Source of the DNA: Prolixibacteraceae bacterium
Lineage (GTDB): Bacteria; Bacteroidota; Bacteroidia; Bacteroidales; Prolixibacteraceae
Assembly (NCBI GenBank): GCA_019163175.1
Contig: JAFLKN010000001.1
Span: forward strand, 1-64,000
DNA length: 64,000 bases
Reading direction: 5' to 3'
Both the position numbers and the translations under genes were made by a program. A model generated the notes under the pieces. The model was not told the origin of the DNA. It did not search any database and saw only the letters and a list, made by a program, of their open reading frames with translations. This document shows positions 25,284 to 35,063 of the stretch, in pieces. The first letter of the stretch is position 1. Each line of letters starts with the position of its first letter.

Positions 25284-28010
25284 GTGAAATATCCGTCAAC
25301 AACAAATTATCTGAAGGTAATTTCTGCATTTGTTCTGCTTCTACTTTTGCATATTACCACTTCAGCACAGAACATTCAGGAAAAATTAATCACCGGTAAA
25401 TTTCAGAAAGTCAGCCTTCAGGAATTTTTCAGCAAACTTGAAAAGGACTATGACATTCATTTTTATTACCGGTCGGAATGGATCAAGACTTATGTCATCA
25501 ATCAGGATTTTAAGGACACGCCTCTGATTCAGGTTCTCAATCTTCTATTCGACCGACAACCTTTGTCATTTCGGTTTTTCCAGAATAATTCAGTAGTTGT
25601 TTTTCCTAAAGGTATCGATGGACGACAGAAAATCGGATCGGATGAACCTCAGATAATAGTTATTGGTGACCCACTAAACGAAGGTCGTTACACAAGTGCT
25701 CATATTACGGGTAAGATAATCGATGGAAAAAATGCCGAACCGCTTACTGGCGCAATTGTTTTTCATCCACAAACCGGCATCGGCACTACCACCAACTCGA
25801 AAGGTGTCTTTGAACTCGATCTGCCGACTGGAGACCATACCTTGCAGGTTTCGTTTATGGGTTATGAAGCCTTAACTCAAAAAATTAAATTGATTGAAAA
25901 TGGACCATTAAATTTCGAGTTGTTTGAAGAAAGCCATAATCTGGAAGAAGTTACCGTTACAGGCGACACCAAAGCTTCGAAAGCACAGATGAGCATGATT
26001 AAAGTTAATTCGCGCATCATGAAAGAATTGCCTGTTCTGATGGGCGAAGCCGATGTGATTAAAAGCGTGATTATGATGCCTGGCGTGCAGAGCGTAGGTG
26101 AAATGTCATCGGGATTTAACGTACGTGGTGGAAATACCGATCAGAACCTGATCCTGATGGATGGAGCTCCGGTTTTCAATACTTCGCACTTATTTGGTTT
26201 CTTTTCGATGATCAATCCGGATGCGGTAAAAGATGTAACTCTGTTTAAAGGTGGAATTCCGGCTTCTTATGGAGAGCGGGTTTCGTCGATTATGGACGTG
26301 CAATTAAAAGAAGGAAATACTGAAAATCTCAAATTCTACGGGGGGATCGGTCTGATCAACAGCAGGTTCACGCTTGAAGGACCTTTTGTCAAGAAAAAGA
26401 AAAGTACATTCCTTATTGGCGGACGATCAACCTATTCGGACTGGATTATGAGGCAATCGCAAAATGTTCAGTTTATAAACAGTGTTGCCCATTTTTATGA
26501 TGTAAACGGTACACTTAACTTGTCATTGGGCGAAAACAATAATCTGAAACTAATGGGTTATTTTAGTAACGATGTTTTTAATCTGAATTCGAATTCGCTT
26601 TACACATACGGCAATGCTATTGGGTCGGCCAACTGGAAAATGAATATTTCGAAGAACCTGATTTCGAATCTGAGTCTGGCATACAGCAAATACGACTTTC
26701 AACTCGACCAGAAGGACCTGAATATTGCTGAAGATAACTACTCCTTGATTACAGGACTGGAGTATGGCAGCATGAAATACATTCTTTCGTTTTTGCCCAA
26801 TGAGAAGCATCGGATAAATACCGGATTTCAGGCCATTGGATATAAGGTTTACCCGGGAGAAATTGTTCCATCAACTGTGCCGAGTAATGTGATTGCTGAA
26901 AAAGTAGCGAATGAACAATCGATAGAAATGGGCGCTTTTGTTGACGATGACTTTGATTTGTCGGAAAAAACTGCACTAAATGTTGGGTTGCGTTATGCCC
27001 GTTTCATGAGTATGGGGCCGACTACGGTGCTGAAATATGATCCCAACCAAACGATTAATTCTGGCTCGGTGATTGACTCTACTGTATTCGGAGCATGGGA
27101 AACAGCAAAGGTATATCAGGGTTTAGAACCCCGCCTGTCGTTGAAATTCAATATTCAAAGTGGCGGATCATTTCGCCTGAGCTATCAGCGGATACATCAG
27201 TTTATGAATCAGATTTCGAATACATCAGTTATTTCTCCGGCTGATTTTTGGAAATCGTCTGATGCCAATATCAAGCCGCTTGTGAGCGATCAGTTTGCCG
27301 TCGGCTTGTTCAAAACACCGAAGAAAGGTTTGTTCGAAACATCGGTCGAAGTGTATTACAAAAAACTACAAAACCTTCCGGAGTATAAAAACGGCGCCTT
27401 GCTTGTAATGAACCACCACATTGAAGCCGACCTGATAAATGCCGATGGCTATTCGTATGGACTTGAATTGTATGCCAAGAAAAATCTGGGAAGGTTAAAC
27501 GGCTGGATTAGTTACACCTACTCGCGTACCATGCGGCAAACCGACAACAAATTTCCGGAAGAAATCGTGAATTCCAAGAAATTCTATCCTTCGGTTTACG
27601 ATAAACCACACGATCTGTCTACCGTTATGAATTATCAGATTAGCCGGCGTTGGAGATTTTCTGGCAACTTTGTTCTTTCATCGGGCAGGCCGGTCACCTT
27701 ACCTGAACAAAAATACATTTTTGAAGAACGGCAGGTAGTTTATTATTCCGACAGGAATAAATACCGGATGCCACCTTATCACCGCATGGATGTGAGTATT
27801 ACGCTGGATGAAAATCTGCGTAAAAAACGGATGTGGAAAGGAAGCTGGACATTCTCAGTGTACAATTTATATGGCCGGAAAAACCCGTATTCGGTTTTCT
27901 ACCGCAAAGATCCATCTATTCAGTTAACGGACAAAACTCCTTATGCCATTTACAAACTTTCGGTAATAGGTGTGCCTGTTCCGTCGATCACATATAATTT
28001 TAAATTCTGA
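25284..28010 (+). CDS. TonB-dependent receptor with STN and carboxypeptidase-like N-terminal domains
   Basis: A 908-residue receptor if the GTG at 25284 is used; this puts the signal peptide (YLKVISAFVLLLLLHITTSAQ) at the N-terminus. A TTG at 25188 gives 940 residues. Order: STN domain (about 32-105), carboxypeptidase-regulatory-like beta domain (ITGKIIDGKNAEPLTGAIV, about 137-215), plug (VRGGNTDQNLILMDGAPVFN, about 250-350), then a beta barrel ending in a C-terminal PSITYNFKF. It is an active transporter of an unknown ligand across the outer membrane. The STN domain suggests signalling through a FecR-like partner, yet none is adjacent. It leads the operon of DUF4249 lipoproteins and overlaps the first by one base. 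Confidence 0.88.
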   Translation: MKYPSTTNYLKVISAFVLLLLLHITTSAQNIQEKLITGKFQKVSLQEFFSKLEKDYDIHFYYRSEWIKTYVINQDFKDTPLIQVLNLLFDRQPLSFRFFQNNSVVVFPKGIDGRQKIGSDEPQIIVIGDPLNEGRYTSAHITGKIIDGKNAEPLTGAIVFHPQTGIGTTTNSKGVFELDLPTGDHTLQVSFMGYEALTQKIKLIENGPLNFELFEESHNLEEVTVTGDTKASKAQMSMIKVNSRIMKELPVLMGEADVIKSVIMMPGVQSVGEMSSGFNVRGGNTDQNLILMDGAPVFNTSHLFGFFSMINPDAVKDVTLFKGGIPASYGERVSSIMDVQLKEGNTENLKFYGGIGLINSRFTLEGPFVKKKKSTFLIGGRSTYSDWIMRQSQNVQFINSVAHFYDVNGTLNLSLGENNNLKLMGYFSNDVFNLNSNSLYTYGNAIGSANWKMNISKNLISNLSLAYSKYDFQLDQKDLNIAEDNYSLITGLEYGSMKYILSFLPNEKHRINTGFQAIGYKVYPGEIVPSTVPSNVIAEKVANEQSIEMGAFVDDDFDLSEKTALNVGLRYARFMSMGPTTVLKYDPNQTINSGSVIDSTVFGAWETAKVYQGLEPRLSLKFNIQSGGSFRLSYQRIHQFMNQISNTSVISPADFWKSSDANIKPLVSDQFAVGLFKTPKKGLFETSVEVYYKKLQNLPEYKNGALLVMNHHIEADLINADGYSYGLELYAKKNLGRLNGWISYTYSRTMRQTDNKFPEEIVNSKKFYPSVYDKPHDLSTVMNYQISRRWRFSGNFVLSSGRPVTLPEQKYIFEERQVVYYSDRNKYRMPPYHRMDVSITLDENLRKKRMWKGSWTFSVYNLYGRKNPYSVFYRKDPSIQLTDKTPYAIYKLSVIGVPVPSITYNFKF

Positions 28011-29080
28011 TGCAACAAAGACTACTATATCTGGCTTTGATTGTATTACTTTTCGTGTCGTGCGAAGATTATTACAGACCTAACCTGGAAGTTGTTCCGG
28101 GCACTATGGTTGTTGAGTCGCGTCTGACCACCGATAGCGCTCAGAATTTTGTACGGCTTTCGCTGACCCGAAATTTTCTTAATAATGATGCTTTAGAGTG
28201 GATAACTGGTGCCCGTGTAGAACTTATCGAAAGTGGAAGATTGATAATTAAAGCCACAGAAGTTAATCCGGGATATTATACCTTCCAGCATATACCTTCA
28301 GTAGGGAAAACCTATGTTCTTTGGATTTTGTATAAAAATGATGTTTATGAATCGAGTCCGGTTGTAATGCCACCTTTACCAAAGATTGATTCGCTTTACA
28401 CCAGACACAAAATTGAGCAGAAGTACAGAGTGAATGGTTACGGCGTCCCGGAATTATTTAGTAAACCTGTCCGGGAAATATGTGTCGATGTTCCGATTAC
28501 GCAGCAATTCCCATATACGCTTTATACCTGTAGGGCAATTATTCAATGGGAATACTATCCGCCATCTCCTCGTGTTGGTCCACCTTCGCCGCCTTTATAT
28601 GGCTGGCGTACGAAATACGACAATGGCGTTTTTAATCTGGCCGGTCCAAAAGAATTCAGTACTTCTACCGAAGTTCGCCAGCATCCTATTCAGATGTTGG
28701 GATACAATACTCAGGAATACCTTGATTCGATAGCTCTAATTCCAATGAATTGGATTGTGATCGTTGACCAGTATGGAATTTCGAAGGAATCGTATGATTT
28801 TCATGAAAAGCTGAATAAACAGTTTTTGGCTGAAGGTAGTTTATTTGATCCGGTTATGACCCAGGTCTTTGGGAATGTGCATTGTAAAAATGATCCGAAA
28901 AAAATTGCTTTAGGCTTTTTTGATGTACGTTCTTGTCGCCAATACAGGTATTATTTTAATATGGGAACAGGACCAGACAATCAGGTTATTCAGAGACGAT
29001 TAAACGAATATTACGATATTTCTGATCATGGTTATGAAATAGGTGTTCGTCCTGTATTCTGGGAAGATAATTATAGCTAA
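28010..29080 (+). CDS. DUF4249 lipoprotein, copy 1
   Basis: A 356-residue lipoprotein with the cysteine at C18 in LLFVSCED, followed by EDYYRP. The sequence is clearly paralogous to the next two genes, sharing LVVESR.T.D..QNFVRL near the N-terminus, MPP.P.IDSLYT in the middle, FNLAGPKEFS, and near the C-terminus DQYGISKESYDFHEKLNKQF with GSLFDPV..QV.GN. DUF4249 proteins usually accompany TonB-dependent receptors and are thought to help capture ligand at the surface, much as SusD does; this is inference. The ATG overlaps the receptor stop (TGATG). Ligand unknown. Confidence 0.82.
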   Translation: MQQRLLYLALIVLLFVSCEDYYRPNLEVVPGTMVVESRLTTDSAQNFVRLSLTRNFLNNDALEWITGARVELIESGRLIIKATEVNPGYYTFQHIPSVGKTYVLWILYKNDVYESSPVVMPPLPKIDSLYTRHKIEQKYRVNGYGVPELFSKPVREICVDVPITQQFPYTLYTCRAIIQWEYYPPSPRVGPPSPPLYGWRTKYDNGVFNLAGPKEFSTSTEVRQHPIQMLGYNTQEYLDSIALIPMNWIVIVDQYGISKESYDFHEKLNKQFLAEGSLFDPVMTQVFGNVHCKNDPKKIALGFFDVRSCRQYRYYFNMGTGPDNQVIQRRLNEYYDISDHGYEIGVRPVFWEDNYS

Positions 29081-30154
29081 ATGACGAAACTAACATTCAT
29101 ATTCTTTTTGCAGGTTTCAATCCTTTTTCTTTTCGTGTCGTGCGAAGATTATTACAAACCTGAGCTGGAAGTTGTTCCCGGACTTTTGGTTGTTGAATCG
29201 CATGTGACCAATGATCCTAGCCAAAATTTTGTCAGACTTTTCAAAACAGATGATTTTTACAATACCAATACCACGGAAAAGGTAATTGGAGCAAAGGTAG
29301 ACCTCATCGAAATTGGCGGTCAGATAACGCGTGCGGTTGAAAGCAGTACCGGATATTTTACATTCCAGAAGACTCTGATTCCCGGGAAAAAATACGTGCT
29401 GCGCGTTAGTTACCAAAAAGACACCTACGAGTCAGATCAGGTAACCATGCCTCCAATTCCGCAAATAGATTCGCTTTATACCATTCATCAAATCAAGCAG
29501 TCGTACCGGACCAATGCTTATGGAGTTCCCGAAGAGGTTCTAACTCCAGGGCGCAAAATTGCCATTGATGCGCCAATCACCAGTGCACTTCAATATTACC
29601 GGTTCAGTTGGAAGGCAGTCATCGAATGGGTTTACTATCCACCGGCAGTTCTGTTTCCGCCGCCACCTTATTTCGGATGGATTACCAAATATGACAAAGG
29701 ACTGTTTAATATTGCCGGCCCCAAAGAATTCAGCGTTTCAACCCAGGTTAAAAATCATCCGTTACTTTCGCTGGCATACGATAGCGAGTTGTATCTCGAC
29801 TCGGCTCAGCAAATAGCTATGGGCTGGATACTGATTATTGACCAATATGGAATTTCAAGAGAGTCGTATAAATTTCATGATAAATTGAATAAGCAGTTCT
29901 CTGCAGACGGAAGCTTATTCGATCCGCTACTGACACAGGTCTATGGAAACATGCGTTGTAAAAATGATGCATCAAAAATTGCATTGGGCTTTTTTGACTT
30001 GAATTCGTACCGGCAATATCGGTATTATTTGAATTTAGGGACGAATGAAAACAGCAAGGGAATACAGCGACGGCTAAACCGCTATTTGCCAATTCCGAGC
30101 GCGGGTTATGTTAGAGAAAATCCACCTGAATTTTGGGAAAATTATTACAAATGA
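29081..30154 (+). CDS. DUF4249 lipoprotein, copy 2
   Basis: A 357-residue paralogue of the preceding gene, starting directly after its stop. The lipobox cysteine is C21 (FVSC), followed by EDYYKPELEVVPGLLVVES, nearly the same as copy 1. The conserved core around DQYGISRESYKFHDKLNKQF, GSLFDPLLTQVYGN and ALGFFDLNSYRQYRYYLN is kept, while the middle third varies, as would be expected if the copies differ in ligand contacts. No enzymatic motif is seen. Translation is probably coupled to copy 3 by an ATGA overlap. Confidence 0.82.
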   Translation: MTKLTFIFFLQVSILFLFVSCEDYYKPELEVVPGLLVVESHVTNDPSQNFVRLFKTDDFYNTNTTEKVIGAKVDLIEIGGQITRAVESSTGYFTFQKTLIPGKKYVLRVSYQKDTYESDQVTMPPIPQIDSLYTIHQIKQSYRTNAYGVPEEVLTPGRKIAIDAPITSALQYYRFSWKAVIEWVYYPPAVLFPPPPYFGWITKYDKGLFNIAGPKEFSVSTQVKNHPLLSLAYDSELYLDSAQQIAMGWILIIDQYGISRESYKFHDKLNKQFSADGSLFDPLLTQVYGNMRCKNDASKIALGFFDLNSYRQYRYYLNLGTNENSKGIQRRLNRYLPIPSAGYVRENPPEFWENYYK

Positions 30155-31317
30155 AGCAACTATCTTTCATATTCTTTGGGGTGAGTTTGTTCTTGATTCT
30201 TCTGGCTTCGTGCGAAGAATATTACACCCCGGCTATCGACGATATGCCGAAGCTAATGGTTGTTGATTCGCATATTACCAACGATCCTCAGCAAAATTTC
30301 GTGAGGATTTCGAAAACACGAAGCTTCTACAGCACCAGTGCTATTGATTGGGTTGGTGGGGCTGTTGTTGAACTTGTGGCCGAAAACTTCCAGATTATAA
30401 AAGGACGCGAAGATGCCCCGGGCTATTATGTTTTTCCTTCAACTCCGGTCTCGGGAAGAAGATATAAACTCCGAATTACCTATTTAAAAGATATTTTCGA
30501 ATCAGATTATCTGATGATGCCTCCAATTCCGACCATTGATTCACTTTATACCCGGCACGAGGTGGAGAAAGTGTACAAGACTAATGGGTATAATGTGCCT
30601 GAATTATTTGACCAACCCGGACGGCAAATTTACATTGATGCCCCCGTAACCCCTCAGCTCCAATATTACCAGTTTAACTACCGGGCCATCATACAGTGGG
30701 TATTCAATCCGTATTGGATGAACGATTCGGCGAATGTATTGATTCACAAGAAAAGTGCAAGTTCAAAGGATATTGCTTCCATCTATGGTCCGATTGTACC
30801 GCTTGGAGACGATACTTCCAAGCATTATCTCTATGGCTGGATTTCGGAAACCAACAAAAACCTTTTTAATCTGGCCGGACCGAAAGAGTTTAGCGTAACC
30901 AAACGTATTGAAAAACATCCTATTGTAGCACTGGCCTATAATAGTTATGAGTACCTCGATTCAACCGTGCAGGAGCCTTACAACTGGATAGTTATCCTGG
31001 ATCAATATGGAATACCAAAAGAATCGTTTGATTTTCATGAGAAGCTGAATCGCCAGTTCTCGGCCGATGGAACTCTGTTTGATCCGGTAATAGGGCAGGT
31101 CTATGGTAATATCCTGTGTAAAACCGATCCGGAAAAAATTGTATTGGGCTTTTTCGATTTGAATTCATATAAACAATATCGGTATTACCTGAATTTAGGA
31201 GCCGGTAGTGATGAAACAGTTATACTACGTCAGTTGGATGAGTTTTTTGATATTCCTGACCGTGGCTACCGGAAAGACGAACCACCAATATTTTGGGAAA
31301 CCAATTATAAAAGATGA
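30151..31317 (+). CDS. DUF4249 lipoprotein, copy 3
   Basis: A 388-residue paralogue with ATG at 30151 overlapping the previous stop; a TTG at 30133 is less likely. The lipobox cysteine is C21 (LLASC), followed by EEYYTP. Relative to copies 1 and 2 it has an insertion of about 30 residues near 190-220 (WMNDSANVLIHKKSASSKD and after). The C-terminal core is kept (DQYGIPKESFDFHEKLNRQF, GTLFDPVIGQVYGN). It overlaps the next gene by four bases. Confidence 0.82.
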   Translation: MKQLSFIFFGVSLFLILLASCEEYYTPAIDDMPKLMVVDSHITNDPQQNFVRISKTRSFYSTSAIDWVGGAVVELVAENFQIIKGREDAPGYYVFPSTPVSGRRYKLRITYLKDIFESDYLMMPPIPTIDSLYTRHEVEKVYKTNGYNVPELFDQPGRQIYIDAPVTPQLQYYQFNYRAIIQWVFNPYWMNDSANVLIHKKSASSKDIASIYGPIVPLGDDTSKHYLYGWISETNKNLFNLAGPKEFSVTKRIEKHPIVALAYNSYEYLDSTVQEPYNWIVILDQYGIPKESFDFHEKLNRQFSADGTLFDPVIGQVYGNILCKTDPEKIVLGFFDLNSYKQYRYYLNLGAGSDETVILRQLDEFFDIPDRGYRKDEPPIFWETNYKR

Positions 31318-32936
31318 AAAAAATTATACTCATATTCATGTTCCTTGTCAGCATCGTTATGGTGGGGAATACTCAGCCAAAGTCATCGTATGGTCTTTAT
31401 ACCGATCGTGATGTTTACGTGAGTGGAGAAACGCTTCTGGCTAAAATTTATTTACCCGAAGGAACTCCATCGCATATTGTCTGTCTCGATCTGGTGAATC
31501 AGTTCGGAACCCGGATTACTGGGGCTTCTCTCGTAATTAGTAATAGCGAAGCCGAAGGATACCTTCAATTACCCGATTCGCTTAGTTCAGGAACTTATCT
31601 GATCAGAACGTATCAAAAACACAATGCCGGAAAGTTAAAGACCATACGCGAAATCTGGATTTCAAATCGCTTTGACGGACTCGAGAAAACCAGCCAGATG
31701 AAACGTTTGGTAAATGCATCAAGCCTACTGGAAAAAAGTACCAGCCAACTTGAAATCATCAACCTTAAACCTGATTATAAAACAAACAGTAAAGTTGAGG
31801 CAGGTGTAAAAATTGATGAAGCCCTGCTTAAACAGTTGGATGGAAACCTATTGGTATCTGTGGCACAAATAGACGACTCATTCTCCCCATCTGTATTTTC
31901 GGTTCAGGATGAAAAAGCCAGAGAAGGAATCATCGAGAGAAAAGGAATCATTATTTCAGGAACTGTTACCGATAAAAAGACGGCTCAACCGGCTGCTGAT
32001 ATCACGGTTTACCTGACTATTCCGGATTCATTGCCCGGATTTCAATATTATAAAACCCAAAAAGATGGCCGGTTCCATTTTTTGCTCGACAAATATTATG
32101 GATCAGTTCAGGCAGTTATACAATGCTTTGGCAATACACCACTACAGCGGCTTAACATCAAATTAGACGAACTTTATGCAGAATCAGGTGCACTGCCCGA
32201 ATTCCGGACACAGGCTCTTCCTGAAGAATTCAAAAACAATATCACACGTAATATTGCTGCTGTTACTTTCCGGAAAGTATTCAATCAGGATGTACTAACT
32301 TTTCTTGCACCTCCACAAAAAGTTACCGAACCTTATCCATATTACGGAAAAGCTTCGAACGTAGTTGATCCGCAACTATTTATCGACCTTCCGGATTTTA
32401 CTGAAATATCGAGAGAATTACTGCCCGGAGTAAAATTCAGAAATTACAACAATGAACCAAGCCTTTTGGTCATGAACACTTCGATGCACGCTTATTTCGA
32501 AGATAAACCGCTGATTCTGATTGATGGTATACCTATTCGCGATTTGAATGTGATTAAAGATATGGGAAGTGTCGATATCGACCGGATAGATATATGCCAG
32601 AACGAACGTTTCTATGGTGATCTGCGATTCCCGGGCGTTGTTGCTATTTATACTACAAAGGCAGATTATTCCAGACTTCCTGAATCTACTCAACTTATCA
32701 GGCTAAAGCTCGAAACCATTCAACTTCCCACTAAATTAGCCGAACCAGTGGTAACAGAACCCACCGTTCCCGACCTGAGACAGTTGCTTTTTTGGAATCC
32801 GTCGACCAAACCAAATCAGGATCTTTCGGTTGTTTGCAACACTTCAACTATTCAGGGTAAGTTTAAAGTTCTGGTACGGGGAAGGCTGAAAGACGGAACG
32901 CTGATTTTTTCGGAAAAACAATTTGAGGTAAAATAA
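31314..32936 (+). CDS. Secreted MG2 / carboxypeptidase-like / TonB plug-like protein without barrel
   Basis: A 540-residue protein with a signal peptide (1-20). Residues about 25-100 resemble a macroglobulin MG2 domain (YTDRDVYVSGETLLAKIYL, GTYLIRTYQ). About 213-275 is a carboxypeptidase-regulatory-like domain (ISGTVTDKKTAQPAADITVYL). About 360-450 resembles a TonB-receptor plug: PLILIDGIPIRDLNVI, VDIDRIDIC, GVVAIYTTKA. No barrel follows; about 90 residues remain. Such a protein may fold in the periplasm or at the surface and contact the receptor, but its role is unknown. It overlaps DUF4249 copy 3 (ATGA) and precedes the last operon gene by one base. Confidence 0.65.
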   Translation: MKKIILIFMFLVSIVMVGNTQPKSSYGLYTDRDVYVSGETLLAKIYLPEGTPSHIVCLDLVNQFGTRITGASLVISNSEAEGYLQLPDSLSSGTYLIRTYQKHNAGKLKTIREIWISNRFDGLEKTSQMKRLVNASSLLEKSTSQLEIINLKPDYKTNSKVEAGVKIDEALLKQLDGNLLVSVAQIDDSFSPSVFSVQDEKAREGIIERKGIIISGTVTDKKTAQPAADITVYLTIPDSLPGFQYYKTQKDGRFHFLLDKYYGSVQAVIQCFGNTPLQRLNIKLDELYAESGALPEFRTQALPEEFKNNITRNIAAVTFRKVFNQDVLTFLAPPQKVTEPYPYYGKASNVVDPQLFIDLPDFTEISRELLPGVKFRNYNNEPSLLVMNTSMHAYFEDKPLILIDGIPIRDLNVIKDMGSVDIDRIDICQNERFYGDLRFPGVVAIYTTKADYSRLPESTQLIRLKLETIQLPTKLAEPVVTEPTVPDLRQLLFWNPSTKPNQDLSVVCNTSTIQGKFKVLVRGRLKDGTLIFSEKQFEVK

Positions 32937-32937
32937 C

Positions 32938-33654
32938 ATGAGAACAAGAATCGTAACTATACTGCTTTTTGCATTGCTCTTTGGTCAGGTTGAACTTGTT
33001 AGTGCCCAGGAGAGTTTTACCCGCAATTGGGATGGACAGAAAATTAAAGGCGTTCGACATATCGCCTACCCAACATATACGGGTTTCCCATTTCTGACCG
33101 ATGGCTGGGTTCCCGGAAAGATTGAGTTTACTGATGGGGGAGTAGCTGATAGTTTATTCCTTCGATACAGTTCATTCAAAGACGAGCTGCTCTATTACAA
33201 CGAAAATGTAGCAAGCCAGATTGTAATTGACAAAGTCAGTATCAAAGGGTTTTCGTTTGCCGGAACAGATGGTAATATCCGAACCTTCAGGAAACAGTAT
33301 TACGACGGATACATGAAAGGCGAACGTTTTTTTGAAGTCCTAACTGATGGAAATATTGATTTGCTCGTTTACCGAAAAATGAGTTTATCGAGCACAACGG
33401 CCTACAAAGACGAGAGTAATATTCTGAAAAATATGGCCTATATATCCACCTATCAGTATTACTTTTATTCCCCCGAAAAAGGATATTCGTTGGTCAGATT
33501 AAACCGGAATGCATTCCTGACCAAGTTTAGTGAAACTGATCAAAAGCAGGTCAAAAAAGTATTGCGGAAAAACAGGATAAGAATTGCTGACGAAGAAAGC
33601 CTTATTCTGGCCTGGAAAATTGTTGAAAGAGAAGGTTTAGCTATTAATTTTTAA
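32938..33654 (+). CDS. Small secreted protein of unknown function
   Basis: A 238-residue protein with a signal peptide (RIVTILLFALLFGQVELVSAQ, cleavage after AQ around 24). The mature region starts ESFTRNWDGQKIKGVRHIAYP and ends in a basic segment QKQVKKVLRKNRIRIADEESLILA. I recognise no domain. It begins one base after the MG2/plug-like gene, so it is the last member of the receptor-DUF4249 operon and may be a periplasmic partner of it. Confidence 0.6.
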   Translation: MRTRIVTILLFALLFGQVELVSAQESFTRNWDGQKIKGVRHIAYPTYTGFPFLTDGWVPGKIEFTDGGVADSLFLRYSSFKDELLYYNENVASQIVIDKVSIKGFSFAGTDGNIRTFRKQYYDGYMKGERFFEVLTDGNIDLLVYRKMSLSSTTAYKDESNILKNMAYISTYQYYFYSPEKGYSLVRLNRNAFLTKFSETDQKQVKKVLRKNRIRIADEESLILAWKIVEREGLAINF

Positions 33655-33776
33655 GCCTCATTTTCCTGAAAATTAAAATTCGGTTTAAAACACTCATTTT
33701 CTGAATTCGTTTTGTTAAATTTATTGATCGTTCACGGGAACTTCTTTTTCCGGAGCTCCAATAAATAGTAAAACGA

Positions 33777-35063
33777 ATGAAAGAAGAATTTTTACAGTTT
33801 ATCTGGAAACACAGCCTGTTTAATAAAAACGACCTCAAAACTACCGATGGTCGACCGGTAGAAATTATCACAACAGGACAGCCAAATACCGATTCAGGTC
33901 CCGACTTTTTCAATGCAAAAATACGCATTGGCGAAACCACATGGGCCGGTAACATCGAAATACACCAGAAATCGTCGCATTGGTATCGTCACCGGCACAA
34001 TACCGATGCCGCCTACGATAATGTTATCCTGCATGTGGTTGAGTTGAACGATAGTCCGGTTCTGATAAAAAGTCAGGCTTTGCCAACACTTGAAATCAGG
34101 TATCCTATCGAGATTCTGGAGAATTACGAACAGTTGCTGCGGTCAGCAAAATGGATAGCCTGCGAAGAGCAGCTACCTAAATATGATCCTTTTTTAATTC
34201 GGTTTTGGTTCAGCGCGCTAATGATTGAGCGCTTAGAATCGAAAACTACAGATATTATATCCATTTTAGAGCAGAACAAGAACAATTGGAATGATACATT
34301 TTACCAATTGCTGGCCCGTAATTTTGGGATGAAAACCAATGCCCTGCCTTTTGAAATGCTTGCCAAATCTCTGCCCCTTCAAATTTTGTCGAAGCACAAA
34401 AACGATTTGTTCCAGATCGAAGCGTTGCTGTTTGGCCAATCGGGTTTGTTAAACGAAACGCTCCTGGGCGACGACTATTATTTATCGCTTCGGAAAGAAT
34501 ATTCATACCTCTACAAAAAGTACAGTTTGAACGGAATGGAATCGCATCTTTGGAAGTTTATGCGCTTGCGGCCAATTAACTTTCCAACGGTGCGAATTGC
34601 TCAGCTCGCCATGCTTATTCATCATTCGTCGGCTTTATTTTCGCGGATTCTGGAAACCGAAAGTACCGAAGATCTTCGTAAATTATTTGATGTAAAAGCA
34701 TCCGAATATTGGGATACACATTACAGTTTCAATAAAGTTTCGAAAGACAATCATCCGAAAATATTGGGCGAAACGGCTTTCAATAATTTGGTCATCAATA
34801 CCATTGTTCCGCTACTGTTTGTGTATGGCGATCAACATCTCGATCAGGCGATGAAAGATCGTGCTTTGTTGTTGCTCGAGAAACTTGAGCCCGAATCGAA
34901 CCAGATCATCCGGAAATGGGAAGAGTTGGGTATCGAAAGCCGTTCAGCATTCGAAAGTCAGGCTTTACTTCAGTTGAAAAACAAGTACTGCGATGAAAAA
35001 AAATGTTTAAATTGCCAGTTGGGAGCCAAAATCATCAAGTCAGTCAAACCTTCCGGAAAATGA
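33777..35063 (+). CDS. DUF2851 family protein
   Basis: A 428-residue cytoplasmic protein without signal peptide. It has the N-terminal family pattern EEFLQFIWKHSLFN, then NTDSGPDFFNAKIRIGETTWAGNIEIHQKSSHWYRHRH and YDNVILHVV, conserved in DUF2851 proteins of this phylum. The regular D, E and H residues in that block could form a nuclease-like metal site, but this is only a guess. The last residues have a CDEKKCLNCQLG cysteine cluster that may bind metal. It overlaps the K+ channel gene by four bases (ATGA). Confidence 0.8.
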   Translation: MKEEFLQFIWKHSLFNKNDLKTTDGRPVEIITTGQPNTDSGPDFFNAKIRIGETTWAGNIEIHQKSSHWYRHRHNTDAAYDNVILHVVELNDSPVLIKSQALPTLEIRYPIEILENYEQLLRSAKWIACEEQLPKYDPFLIRFWFSALMIERLESKTTDIISILEQNKNNWNDTFYQLLARNFGMKTNALPFEMLAKSLPLQILSKHKNDLFQIEALLFGQSGLLNETLLGDDYYLSLRKEYSYLYKKYSLNGMESHLWKFMRLRPINFPTVRIAQLAMLIHHSSALFSRILETESTEDLRKLFDVKASEYWDTHYSFNKVSKDNHPKILGETAFNNLVINTIVPLLFVYGDQHLDQAMKDRALLLLEKLEPESNQIIRKWEELGIESRSAFESQALLQLKNKYCDEKKCLNCQLGAKIIKSVKPSGK

